Below, one piece after another: positions 41,283-50,410 of a DNA stretch of 64,000 nucleotides (position 1 is the first letter of the stretch; every line of letters starts with the position of its first letter). The translations under genes and the position numbers were made by a program. The stretch is from VAZQ01 sp963817135 (lineage in GTDB: Bacteria; Pseudomonadota; Alphaproteobacteria; Rhizobiales; Xanthobacteraceae), in the NCBI GenBank assembly GCA_963817135.1, contig CAWFNG010000012.1, forward strand, positions 1-64,000, given 5' to 3'. The notes under the pieces are model-generated. The model saw only the letters and a list, made by a program, of their open reading frames with translations. It did no database searches and had not been told where the DNA came from.

Positions 41283-41450
41283 CTAGTGTCCCGATTCCGA
41301 AGTTCGCAAGCACTCGCGTCACCTCTGATGCGAACTTCGGGAAATTCAAAGGGACACTAGCAACTTTAGGCTTCTAGTGCGGTTTTGAATTTGAAGTTCC
41401 TAAACGAGCTTGCGGCTATTGTGATAGGAACTTCAAATTCACCGCACTAG
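41283..41450. repeat. Twin CTAG-bounded palindromic element, copy 5
   Basis: Half A (41283-41360) has termini CTAGTGTCCC/GGGACACTAG and inner arms CCGAAGTTCGC / GCGAACTTCGG. Half B (41374-41450) has termini CTAGTGCGGT/ACCGCACTAG and inner arms GAATTTGAAGTTCCT / AGGAACTTCAAATTC. It separates livH from livG and begins three bases before the livH ATG. Confidence 0.9.
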
Positions 41451-41453
41451 CCC

Positions 41454-42255
41454 TCAATGGACGACGCCGAGATAGGCGTCGATGACAGCCGGCTCGGCCT
41501 GCACCTCGGCCGGGCTGCCGTCCGCGATTTTCACCCCATGGTCGAGGACCAGCACGCGGTCGGACAAATCCATAACCACCCCCATGTCGTGCTCGATCAA
41601 TGCGATAGTGGTGCCGTACTCCTGGTTGACGTCCAGGATGAAGCGGGACATGTCCTCTTTTTCCTCCAGGTTCATTCCCGCCATCGGCTCGTCCAGCAGA
41701 AGGAGATCGGGCTCCATCGCCAGCGCGCGGCCGAGCTCGAACTCGCTTCTGCAGCCCATAGGGCAGCTTGCCGACCTGGATTTTGCGAATGTGCTGAATC
41801 TTGAGAAAGTCGATTATCTCCTCGACCTGCTTGCGATGCTCGATCTCTTCGCGAAGCGCCGGGCCATGCCATAAAAGCTGCCAGAAGAAACCGCGCCGCA
41901 TTTTGAGAAGGCGTCCGGCCATGATGTTGTCGAGTGCGGTCATGCCTTTGAACAATGCAACGTTCTGAAAAGTCCGGGCAATTCCGCCGCGCGCCGCATC
42001 GTATGGGCGCATTCGCGAGCGGCTCTTGCCCTTGAATGCGATGCGCCCGCGCTGCGGCTGGTAAAAGCCGTTGATAACATTGAGCATGGAAGTCTTGCCG
42101 GCGCCGTTCGGACCGATGATGGCGCGGATCTCGCCCTTGCGGATGTCGAAGGAGACGCCGGTGATCGCTTTGACGCCGCCGAAGGAGAGCGAAACGTCCT
42201 CGACTGAAAGCAGCACCTCGCGTGCCGCTATCTCCTGGGCGCTCGGTGCCCTCAT
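41454..42255 (-). CDS. livG: Liv-type ABC transporter ATPase (LivG), interrupted by a single-base frameshift
   Basis: From the ATG at 42255 (MRAPSAQEIAAREVLLSVED) the first frame has Walker A AIIGPNGAGKTSMLNVINGF and GIARTFQNVALFKGMTALDN, ending near KLPYGLQKRV. The next frame continues ELGRALAMEPDLLLLDEPMA then GMNLEEKEDMSRFILDV and IALIEHDMGVVMDLSDRVLV, to the stop at 41454. Removing one T from GTTC at 41739-41742 yields QKRVELGRALAMEP, the exact family sequence. Probably a sequence error or very recent mutation. In the unrepaired frame the protein lacks Walker B. Confidence 0.88.
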
Positions 42256-42314
42256 GCGGCCTTGCCCGGTGCGAGCGCGCTCGTATGTGGCGCTGCCGTT
42301 CGGCAAGCTCGGCA

Positions 42315-42346
42315 TACCTCCCCCTGAAAGGGAGAGGGGGGAGGTA
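42315..42346. repeat. GC-rich hairpin near the livG start
   Basis: TACCTCCCCC pairs with GGGGGAGGTA around a 12-nt loop. It belongs to the same style of hairpin as those inside livF and the monooxygenase gene. Confidence 0.6.
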
Positions 42347-42400
42347 CATTGCGGCGCGGCCGTACCATAAGCCCTACGCGAGCGATCTGAGTGCCAACTA

Positions 42401-44380
42401 TCACGCCGCCTGCTCCAACGGCCGCGACATGGAGATGGTTTGCATTTCGCGAATTTTGATGCGAGCAGCGAGCGCTCCCTTGCGGCCGTCCTCGAACGTC
42501 ACTTCGGTGGAAATGTCCGCCTCGGTTGCGCCGCCGTAAAGAGCGTCGATCAGGGGAGCATATCGCTCGGCGATGAAACTGCGGCGCACCTTCTGAGTCC
42601 GCGTGACTTCGCCGTCATCGGCGTCGAGTTCCTTATGCAGGATGAGGAAGCGGCGTATCTGCGCCCCGGCCATGGCCGGCTCTTGCGCGAGCGAGCGGTT
42701 CACTTCCGCGACGTGCTGCGCGAGGAGTTCACAGACTTGGGGGTGTGCTGCGATTTCCTGGTAGGAGCCATAGACAATGTTGTTGCGCTCGGCCCAATTG
42801 CCCACCGCAGTAAGGTCGATATTGAGCATGACGCAAACGAAATCTCGCTTGTCCCCGAAAGCGACCGCTTCGCGAATATTCGGATAGAATTTGAGTTTGT
42901 TCTCGATGTATTTCGGAGCGAAAAGCGTGCCGTCATTGAGACGGCCGACGTCCTTGGCGCGATCGATGATCTTGAGGTGACCGGTTTTCGGATCGATCAA
43001 GCCCGCATCGCCGGTTCGCACCCATCCCTCGGTGGTTTTGGTCTCCGTGGTTTTTTGCGGATCTTTGTAATAGCCGGCGAATACCCCGGGCGACTTGAAC
43101 AACACCTCTCCGCTGTCCGCGATTTTGACATCAACGTCGATATTCGGCTTGCCTACCGTGTCGGCATAGATTTCGCCGTCCGGCTGGGCGGTGATGTAGA
43201 CCGATGCTTCGGTCTGCCCGTAGAGCTGCTTGAGATTGATGCCGAGCGAACGCCAGAATCGGAAGATTTCCGGGCCGATCGCCTCTCCCGCGGTATATGC
43301 CAGACGAACATTGGATACGCCGAGCCGGTTCTTGAGCGGGCCGTAGACCAGGAGGTCGCCGAGCCAATACAGCAATCGCGCATGCACCGGCACCTTTTGC
43401 CGATTGAGTATCTTTTCACCCCAGCGGCGCGCCACATCGAGGAAATAGCGGAACATCGCGCGCTTCAACCGGCCGGCGTCCTCCATCCGCACCATGGTGA
43501 GCGTCAGCAGATTTTCATAAATGCGCGGTGGCGCAAAAGCATAGGTGGTGCCGATCTCGCGCCGGTCCTCGCTCACGGTCTCCGGGCTTTCCGGACAGTT
43601 GACACAAAAACCCGCTGTGAACGGCTGCGCATAGGAAAATACGTGATCGCCGACCCAGGCGAGTGGAAGGTAAGCCACCACCTGTTCATCGGGGCCGAGG
43701 TTATCGAAGCGGTTTCCATTGATTGCCGAGACGATCAGATTATCGAAGGTGAGCATCACTCCTTTGGGACGGCCGGTCGTGCCGGACGTGTAGAGCATGA
43801 TGGCGAGGTCGGCCCCTTTGCCGGCGGCGATGCTCGCTTCCCACCATGCCTGGCAGCGAAGGTCGCTCGCGAGCCGCTCGCTGCCGAGCTTTTGCACGTC
43901 ATCGAACCATTTCAGCCGCGAGTGGTCGTAGGCTCGCAGCCCGCGCGGTTCGTCGTAGACGATGTGGGAAAGCCGGGGGAGCCGATCGGCCACCGAAATT
44001 ATCTTGTCGACCTGTTCCTGATCCTCGACCATGGCCATGGTCGCTTCCGCATGATCGAGAATGTAGGCCATCTCGTCGGCAACGGAGTCCGCGTAGAGCG
44101 GAACCGGTACCGCGCCAAGCGCCTGCGCTGCGCACATCGCCCAGTACAATCGCGGCCGGTTGGTGCCGATAATCGCAACCTTGTCGTCGCGTTTCAGACC
44201 GAGTTCGGCAAGTCCAATGGAGAATAAGCGCACCTCCTCGAGCACCTGGCGCCAGGTCCAACTCTGCCAGATGCCGAAGTCCTTGTGCCGATAGGCGGGC
44301 CGATCCGCAAAGATGCGAGCGTTGCGAATGAGCAGCTTGGGGAAAGTGTTCTCGGCCAAGGGGCCGGCATTATTCGCCAC
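42401..44380 (-). CDS. Long-chain-type acyl-CoA synthetase of the first Liv cluster
   Basis: 659 residues from the GTG at 44380, chosen because GGGAGG lies six bases upstream. AIMLYTSGTTGRPKGVMLTF (A3), YGQTEASVYITAQPDGEIYA, GWVRTGDAGLIDPKTGHLKI and IDRAKDVGRLNDGTLFAPKY are adenylate-forming motifs of the FadD/long-chain group. Such a ligase next to livGHMF is a recurring arrangement in alphaproteobacteria, suggesting that the imported acid is activated at once. The precise substrate is unknown. Confidence 0.87.
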   Translation of the reverse strand: MANNAGPLAENTFPKLLIRNARIFADRPAYRHKDFGIWQSWTWRQVLEEVRLFSIGLAELGLKRDDKVAIIGTNRPRLYWAMCAAQALGAVPVPLYADSVADEMAYILDHAEATMAMVEDQEQVDKIISVADRLPRLSHIVYDEPRGLRAYDHSRLKWFDDVQKLGSERLASDLRCQAWWEASIAAGKGADLAIMLYTSGTTGRPKGVMLTFDNLIVSAINGNRFDNLGPDEQVVAYLPLAWVGDHVFSYAQPFTAGFCVNCPESPETVSEDRREIGTTYAFAPPRIYENLLTLTMVRMEDAGRLKRAMFRYFLDVARRWGEKILNRQKVPVHARLLYWLGDLLVYGPLKNRLGVSNVRLAYTAGEAIGPEIFRFWRSLGINLKQLYGQTEASVYITAQPDGEIYADTVGKPNIDVDVKIADSGEVLFKSPGVFAGYYKDPQKTTETKTTEGWVRTGDAGLIDPKTGHLKIIDRAKDVGRLNDGTLFAPKYIENKLKFYPNIREAVAFGDKRDFVCVMLNIDLTAVGNWAERNNIVYGSYQEIAAHPQVCELLAQHVAEVNRSLAQEPAMAGAQIRRFLILHKELDADDGEVTRTQKVRRSFIAERYAPLIDALYGGATEADISTEVTFEDGRKGALAARIKIREMQTISMSRPLEQAA

Positions 44381-44544
44381 GGGCAACCTCCCGGTTTGGC
44401 GCGTTCTTCCGCCCGCCGCAGGCGATTGGGAGCCATAAGAAAATGGGCTCACGCAAACGTCAAGTCAGCAGTTCGTTTATGGCAGTTGGGGCCGCAATTA
44501 GGCCTGAGGCATGGTGTCCCGCTTGGTGAACGAACCTCTGCCGG

Positions 44545-47500
44545 CTATTCCGCTGCCCGCAGCAACGGCGCTTGCCCTTGACGGAATTGCTCGAGCAATG
44601 CGGCCTCGTCGGCTTTGGCGGCTTTGAGGTTGCGCATCTTGACATGTCCGAAGCCGCGGATTTTCTCCGGGAGAGCGGCAAGCGCAACCGCGATGGGATG
44701 GTTCTCCGGGGTAAGCTTCCCGAGAATTTCGCCAAGCATCTTCTCGTAATCGGTGACCAACTGGCGCTCGACGGCGCGCTCCTTCGTATAGCCGAACGGA
44801 TCGAAAAGGGTGCCGCGCAGGAACTTGAGTTTGGCCAATGTCCTGAAGAGCGGAAAAATCCAGGGACCGAAGGTAATCTTTTTCGGCTCGCCGGTTGTTT
44901 TGTTCACGCGCGCCAAAAGGGGTGGCGCGAGATGCACCTGCAGGCGCAAATGCTCGCCGGCGAATTCGTTCTGCACCTGTTGCAGGAAAGATCCGTCGGA
45001 ATAGAGCCTCGCCACTTCATATTCATCCTTGTAGGCCATCAGTTTGAAGAAATAGCGCGCGACCGCGTCCGCCAGGCCGCTCTTGCCCGGCGTACGCTGC
45101 GCTTCGACAGCGGTTACCTTATCCACATGATTGCGGTAGCGCGCCGCATAAGCCCTGTTTTGATAAGCCGCAAGAAAATCAAAGCGGCGCGAGACCATCT
45201 CTTCCAGCGATTGCGAAAGTCGGCGCGGCTGACTTGAACTTGCGGGAGCTGGCTTGAGCAAATGATCGAGGGCGGCGGGATCATGCACGGCGCGGCGGCC
45301 CCATTGGAACGCCGCCTTGTTCATGGCGACGGCCTCACCGTTGAGCTCTATCGCCTGCTCGATCGCGCCTGCCGAAAGCGGGATGGCTCCCAGCTGATAG
45401 GCGTAACCGACGAGGAAAATATTGGCTCCTACTGAACTGCCGAACAACGCGGTTGCCGCCCGGGTAGCATCGACAAAGTGCGTTTTCTCGGCGCTCGCAT
45501 CGGTCACAATGGCGCGCTTGAGGCGCTCGGTAGGCAAAGAAAAATCCGGGTTCCTGGTGAAATCGCCGGGCAGGAATTCAGCGACATTCACCACCATTTC
45601 GGTGGTCCCATGCTTGACCGCCGCCAGCACTTTTTTGTTGCCGGTGACGACGATGTCGCCGCCCAGGACGAGATCCGCGGCACCGGCGGCAATCCGGATG
45701 GCATGGATGTCCTCCGGCCGCTCGGCGATGCGCATGTGGCTGTAAACGGCGCCACCCTTCTGCGCGAGCCCGGCCATGTCGAGCACGCCGACGCCCTTGC
45801 CCGCGAGATGCGCCGCCATGCCGAGAATGCCGCCGACCGTCACAACCCCGGTGCCGCCGACTCCAGTGATGATGATGTCATAGGTCTGGGCAATGGACGG
45901 CAATTTCGGCTCCAGCAGAGCAGCAAGTTCACCCTCCCCTGAAAGGGGAGGGTCGGACCGCCGTAGGCGGTCCGGGGAGGGGTCTTCTACTCGACCCCCA
46001 CCCGACCGCTTCGCGGTCACCCCCCCCGTTGCAGGAGGAGGTAAAGCAACATCCGCCGAACCTTGCTTGAGCTTGGCGCCTACCACCGTGACAAACGACG
46101 GGCAGAAGCCCTTCAGGCAGGAGAAGTCCTTGTTGCAGCTCGACTGATCGATGGTGCGCTTGCGGCCCCATTCGGTCTCCAACGGCTGCACCGATACGCA
46201 ATTCGATTTTACCCCGCAGTCGCCGCAACCCTCGCAGACCAGCTCGTTGATCAGGACGCGCTTGTCCGGGTCGGGGAACGTGCCGCGCTTGCGGCGCCGG
46301 CGCTTCTCCGCAGCGCAGGTCTGATCGTAGATAAGGACGGTAACGCCTGCGATCTTTGCGAGCTCCTGCTGTACCCCGATCAACTCATCGCGGTGATGAA
46401 CAGTGAGCCTGCGCGGCCAGTCCTCGTTCTTGGCGTATTTCCATGGTTCGTCGGTAACGACAACGACGCGGTTTGCGCCCTCGGCCGCCACTTGCCGGGC
46501 AATCTGCGGCACTGTGAGGCCGCCGTCGTTGGCCTGACCGCCGGTCATGGCGACGGCATCATTGAACAGGATCTTGTAGGTAATGTTGACGCCGGCCGCG
46601 ATGGCAGCGCGGATCGCCATATAGCCGGAGTGGTTGTAGGTACCGTCGCCCAGATTCTGGAAGACGTGCGGCCGCTTGCTGAACGGCGCCTCGCCGATCC
46701 AATTGGCGCCTTCGCCGCCCATCTGGGTGTATCCCAGCGTCGAGCGGTCCATCCACTGCGCCATATAATGGCAGCCGATGCCGGCATAGGCGCGCATGCC
46801 GTCCGGCACCACGGTGGATGAGTTGTGCGGGCAGCCAGAGCAGAAATAGGGGGTGCGCACGGCGATATCTTCGGTCTCCGCAAGCACGCGCTGAGCGTCC
46901 TTGAGTTGCGCCACGCGCGCAGCAATTTCCTCGTTGCCGCCGACCCTTTGTTGCAGGATGCGCTCGCCGATGCAGATCGCGATTTCGTTCGGGTCGAGCG
47001 CGCCTTTGACCGGAAACAGCCAATTACCCTGCTCATCCCGCTTGCCGATGCAGACCGGCTGGTTGGCGTTTCCATAAAGTTCCTCTCGCACCTGCACTTC
47101 GATGAGCGAGCGCTTTTCCTCGACCACGATGATGAGATCGAGCCCGGCTGCGAAGTTCTGCAGGTCCTGGCGTCCAATCGGCCAGGGACAGGCAATCTTG
47201 TAGAGGCGGATGCCGAGATCGTTGCTTTTGACCTCATCGATGCCCAGTTCGTCCAAGGCCTGGCGCACATCGAGGTAGCTCTTGCCGACGGTGATGAGGC
47301 CGATCTTCGGATTGCGTCCGCCCGAAGTGATGTATTTGTTGAGCTTGTTGGCGCGCACGAAAGCGAGCATGGCATCGCGCTTGTAGTCGTGCAGGCGCGC
47401 TTCCTGCCCGAGAATTGTGTCGCGCAGCCTGATGTTGAGGCCGCCCAGCGGCATCGCGAAATCTTCCGGGGTGGCGATGTTGACGCGATCGAGGCTGCCG

Positions 47501-48138
47501 TCGATCACGGCGGTCGTTTCCACGGTCTCGTGCATGGTTTTGAGCGCCACCCAGGAGCCGCAGTAGCGCGACATTGCCCAGCCATAGAGACCGTAATCCA
47601 CAATCTCCTGCACGCCCGCGGGGTTCAAAATCGGGATCATCACGTCGATGAAGTGATATTCCGATTGATGTGCGGTGGTGGAGGATTCGGCGGTGTGATC
47701 GTCCCCCATCAAAGCGAGTACGCCGCCATGCTGCGAAGTACCAGCGAAATTGGCGTGGCGAAACACGTCGCCGGTGCGGTCGACGCCCGGTCCCTTGCCG
47801 TACCAGAGACCAAACACGCCATCGAATTTTCCTTCTCCGCGCAATTCGGCTTGCTGCGAGCCCCACAGCGCGGTGGCGGCCAGGTCTTCGTTGATCCCGG
47901 CCTGAAAGCGAATGTCGTATTGTTCGAGGTGCCGGCGCGCGCGGATGAACTGCTGGTCAAGCGTTCCGAGCGGCGAGCCGCGATACCCGGTGACATAGCC
48001 GGCGGTATTGAGGCCGGCCCGGCGGTCGCGCTCCTTCTGCATCATGCACAGCCGCACCAGCGCCTGGAAGCCGGTCACGAATATGCGGCTTTTGCCGAGG
48101 TCGTATTTGTCGTCCAGGGTGACGTGATTGAGCGCCAT
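44545..48138 (-). CDS. Fused indolepyruvate:ferredoxin oxidoreductase-family protein
   Basis: 1197 residues from the ATG at 48138 (MALNHVTLDDKYDLGKSRIF). An N-terminal pyrimidine-binding/transketolase-like half is followed by a TPP-binding region (VFQNLGDGTYNHSGYMAIRA), a 4Fe-4S motif region (CEGCGDCGVKSNC ... SSCNKDFSCLKGFCPS) and a C-terminal gamma domain (GVGGTGVVTVGGILGMAAHL). The family oxidatively decarboxylates 2-keto acids such as aryl pyruvates to the acyl-CoA; single-chain forms are common in aerobic alphaproteobacteria. A palindromic repeat of 111 bp is inserted in frame at about residues 700-736, just before the gamma domain. Confidence 0.88.
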   Translation of the reverse strand: MALNHVTLDDKYDLGKSRIFVTGFQALVRLCMMQKERDRRAGLNTAGYVTGYRGSPLGTLDQQFIRARRHLEQYDIRFQAGINEDLAATALWGSQQAELRGEGKFDGVFGLWYGKGPGVDRTGDVFRHANFAGTSQHGGVLALMGDDHTAESSTTAHQSEYHFIDVMIPILNPAGVQEIVDYGLYGWAMSRYCGSWVALKTMHETVETTAVIDGSLDRVNIATPEDFAMPLGGLNIRLRDTILGQEARLHDYKRDAMLAFVRANKLNKYITSGGRNPKIGLITVGKSYLDVRQALDELGIDEVKSNDLGIRLYKIACPWPIGRQDLQNFAAGLDLIIVVEEKRSLIEVQVREELYGNANQPVCIGKRDEQGNWLFPVKGALDPNEIAICIGERILQQRVGGNEEIAARVAQLKDAQRVLAETEDIAVRTPYFCSGCPHNSSTVVPDGMRAYAGIGCHYMAQWMDRSTLGYTQMGGEGANWIGEAPFSKRPHVFQNLGDGTYNHSGYMAIRAAIAAGVNITYKILFNDAVAMTGGQANDGGLTVPQIARQVAAEGANRVVVVTDEPWKYAKNEDWPRRLTVHHRDELIGVQQELAKIAGVTVLIYDQTCAAEKRRRRKRGTFPDPDKRVLINELVCEGCGDCGVKSNCVSVQPLETEWGRKRTIDQSSCNKDFSCLKGFCPSFVTVVGAKLKQGSADVALPPPATGGVTAKRSGGGRVEDPSPDRLRRSDPPLSGEGELAALLEPKLPSIAQTYDIIITGVGGTGVVTVGGILGMAAHLAGKGVGVLDMAGLAQKGGAVYSHMRIAERPEDIHAIRIAAGAADLVLGGDIVVTGNKKVLAAVKHGTTEMVVNVAEFLPGDFTRNPDFSLPTERLKRAIVTDASAEKTHFVDATRAATALFGSSVGANIFLVGYAYQLGAIPLSAGAIEQAIELNGEAVAMNKAAFQWGRRAVHDPAALDHLLKPAPASSSQPRRLSQSLEEMVSRRFDFLAAYQNRAYAARYRNHVDKVTAVEAQRTPGKSGLADAVARYFFKLMAYKDEYEVARLYSDGSFLQQVQNEFAGEHLRLQVHLAPPLLARVNKTTGEPKKITFGPWIFPLFRTLAKLKFLRGTLFDPFGYTKERAVERQLVTDYEKMLGEILGKLTPENHPIAVALAALPEKIRGFGHVKMRNLKAAKADEAALLEQFRQGQAPLLRAAE
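45931..46041. repeat. Composite palindromic repeat inserted in frame in the oxidoreductase gene
   Basis: It contains ACCCTCCCCT-GA-AAGGGGAGGGT, GGACCGCC-GTA-GGCGGTCC and GACCGC-TTC-GCGGTC hairpins. 111 bp is a multiple of three and encodes a 37-residue low-complexity insert (PPPATGGVTAKRSGGGRVED onward) between two conserved domains. Confidence 0.85.
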
Positions 48139-48323
48139 TGCGCCGGCCTCCAAGGCAGTGAATCGTAAGCCGACCGATACCATTGCAAGAGATATAGTCG
48201 AAGCGGAGCGGCAGCAATGGGATTGAGAAGCTAGCGCATTGCGCAAATGCCTCATTCAGAGCAATGAAATTTCCGGAGCATCCACATTACCGGGACGACA
48301 AGTGATTTGCTGCACGTTAACGC
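48139..48323. other. Intergenic region before the oxidoreductase gene
   Basis: 185 bp, AT-richer than its surroundings, holding the presumed promoter of the minus-strand oxidoreductase. No palindrome or terminator was recognised. Confidence 0.4.
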
Positions 48324-49535
48324 CTACACCTTATTGCCTGCGCTCCAGCTCCAGAAGTCGCTGCCTTCCTCGCGCATGAAGCGGGCCAGCACCATGTTGT
48401 GCACCTCGGATGCGCCATCGACGAGCCTCGCCTGGCGCGCATAACGGTAGATCCATTCGAGAATCGTATCTTTTGAATAGCCGCGCGCGCCATTGAGCTG
48501 GATGGCGACATCGGCCGCCTGGTGCAGCGTGTCGGCGACCTGCACCTTGGCCATGGAGACTTCCTTGCGCGCGCGATCGCCCTGATCGAGCTTCCACGCA
48601 GCATGCATCACCAGAAGGCGCCCGATCTGGATCTGATGCGCCACCTCACCCAGCTTGATCTGTACGCTCTCCCGATCCGCCAGCTTGGTTCCGAAAGCTT
48701 CGCGCTGCTCGACATAGCTCTGGGCAATTTCCATGCAGCGCTTGGCTAGTCCGAGCCAGCGCATGCAGTGGGTGAGCCGTGCGGGTCCCAGCCGCATCTG
48801 CGTGGCGCGCAAACCGTCGCCGACCCCCATCAGCACGTTTTCATCGGGAACTTCGAGGCCTTCAAACAGCAGCTCGCAGTGCCCGCCATGCTCCTCCGGT
48901 CCCATGATCGGGATGCGCCTTAGAATGCGCCAACCCGGCTGGTCGCGATGGAACAGAAACGCAGTGAGGCCGCGCCTCGCGTCCGGCGACGTGCGCGCAA
49001 TCAGGATGAAATGCGCGGCGATGCCGGCGCCGGTGATAAACCATTTGCGGCCGTGCACCAGCCATCTATTGCCCTTCTTTTCCGCCTTGGTGCGGATCAT
49101 TCCCGGGTCGGAGCCGCCGCCGGGAGCGGGCTCCGTCATGGCAAAGGAGGAGCGCGCCCTGCCCTCGACAATGGGTTTTAGCCATTTGTCCTTTTGCGCT
49201 GCCGTGCCGGCAAGCGCAAGCAGGTTCATGTTGCCGTCATCGGGCGGCGAGCAATTGAACGCGAGCGGACCGAAGATCGAGCGATTGGCTTCCTCGTACA
49301 TTGCCGCCCAGCCGATGATCGGCAGGCCCATGCCGCCGTATTCGCGCGGCGCCTGCGGCGCCCACAGTCCCTCGGCCTTGGCCTTTGCCTGCACCGGAGC
49401 GAGCACCTCCGGGCGGATGTTCTCGTGCTCGTCGTAGTTCGCGGGGCCGTTTTCCAGGGGGAGGACGTGGTCTTCGACAAAGCGACGCGTGCGCACCCGG
49501 ACAGCTTCCAGTTCGGGCGGGAGCGTGAAATCCAT
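48324..49535 (-). CDS. Acyl-CoA dehydrogenase
   Basis: 403 residues from the ATG at 49535 (MDFTLPPELEAVRVRTRRFV). SFAMTEPAPGGGSDPGMIRT, RWLVHGRKWFITGAGIAAHF and a C-terminal QLNGARGYSKDTILEWIYRY then ARQARLVDGASEVHNMVLAR are the conserved segments; the R-x-x-x-I-x-D/E-G-A/T-S/T-E stretch holds the usual active-site region. It resembles the large-acid ACAD group (ACAD10/11-like). It starts 34 bp after the SDR gene stop, probably one operon with the SDR and TRAP genes. Confidence 0.88.
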   Translation of the reverse strand: MDFTLPPELEAVRVRTRRFVEDHVLPLENGPANYDEHENIRPEVLAPVQAKAKAEGLWAPQAPREYGGMGLPIIGWAAMYEEANRSIFGPLAFNCSPPDDGNMNLLALAGTAAQKDKWLKPIVEGRARSSFAMTEPAPGGGSDPGMIRTKAEKKGNRWLVHGRKWFITGAGIAAHFILIARTSPDARRGLTAFLFHRDQPGWRILRRIPIMGPEEHGGHCELLFEGLEVPDENVLMGVGDGLRATQMRLGPARLTHCMRWLGLAKRCMEIAQSYVEQREAFGTKLADRESVQIKLGEVAHQIQIGRLLVMHAAWKLDQGDRARKEVSMAKVQVADTLHQAADVAIQLNGARGYSKDTILEWIYRYARQARLVDGASEVHNMVLARFMREEGSDFWSWSAGNKV

Positions 49536-49569
49536 GAGGCGCCTCCTGCGCAACAGGTCTCTGTGAGTT

Positions 49570-50346
49570 TCAACCGCGCAGCGCCACCAGCTGGCCGCCA
49601 TCGACGACAATGGTAGTCCCGGCGATGAAGCGGCCGGCATCGGAGGCGAGCAGAAGCAGCGCTCCATCAAGATCGTGCTCCTCGCCGAAGCGGCCGACCG
49701 GGATTTCGCGCTTGATGGCGGCACCGCGCTCGCTCGCAAGGTACTCGCGATTAAGTTCGGTCACGATCCAACCCGGCGCAATGGCATTGACCCGAATGCC
49801 CTTGAACGCAAGTTCGAGCCCCAAAGCCTTGGTGAGCTGGACCACGCCGGCTTTCGCCGTCGCGTAAGCGATATTGCCCTTGGCGACGCCGAAACCGAGC
49901 ACCGAGGCGATATTGATGATGGAACCGCCCTTGCCCGCAGCCAGCATGCGCCGTGCCGCCTCCTGCGCCCAGAAGAATACGGCATCAAGATTGGTGGCGA
50001 TGACCCGCCGCCATTCCTCCTCGGGCACCTCGACGGCACGATTGGCATGCACAATGCCGGCATTGTTGACCAGGATGGTGACGCAGCCCAACGCTTTTTC
50101 GGCTTCATCGAAGGCGCGCAGCATGGCGGCGCGATCGAGCACGTCGGCGCCGACCGCAATGGCACGTCCGCCCGCTTTCGCGATCCGCGCCTTGAGCGCG
50201 ATGAGCCGTTCGGTGCGGCGCGCCACCAGGACAACCGCCGCGCCTTGGCCGGCAAGCACCTCGGCAAAACGCACGCCCAGTCCGCTCGATGCGCCGGTGA
50301 CAAGGGCCACCTGGCCTTTTAGGTCGAAGAGTTGCGCAGCAATCAT
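49570..50346 (-). CDS. Short-chain dehydrogenase/reductase
   Basis: 258 residues. TGASSGLGVRFAEVLAGQGA cofactor motif, NNAGIVHANRAVEVPEEEWR, catalytic Ser in NIASVLGFG, Y-x3-K as YATAKAGVVQ, and FIAGTTIVVDGGQLVALRG at the end, as in the FabG-like group. It lies between the acyl-CoA dehydrogenase and TRAP genes on the minus strand, which suggests oxidation of a hydroxy-acid or hydroxyacyl-CoA intermediate. Confidence 0.88.
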   Translation of the reverse strand: MIAAQLFDLKGQVALVTGASSGLGVRFAEVLAGQGAAVVLVARRTERLIALKARIAKAGGRAIAVGADVLDRAAMLRAFDEAEKALGCVTILVNNAGIVHANRAVEVPEEEWRRVIATNLDAVFFWAQEAARRMLAAGKGGSIINIASVLGFGVAKGNIAYATAKAGVVQLTKALGLELAFKGIRVNAIAPGWIVTELNREYLASERGAAIKREIPVGRFGEEHDLDGALLLLASDAGRFIAGTTIVVDGGQLVALRG

Positions 50347-50410
50347 TTGCGGGAAGTCGCTGGCAGGAATGACGTCCGATCAATGAAGGCGAGTGACAAT
50401 ATACTTGATC

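Noticed and set aside
42440..44227. 595-codon plus-strand frame opposite an acyl-CoA synthetase
   Set aside because: Antisense shadow of a complete, motif-bearing synthetase; no domain recognised.
46825..48168. 447-codon plus-strand frame opposite the oxidoreductase gene
   Set aside because: Antisense shadow of a conserved enzyme.
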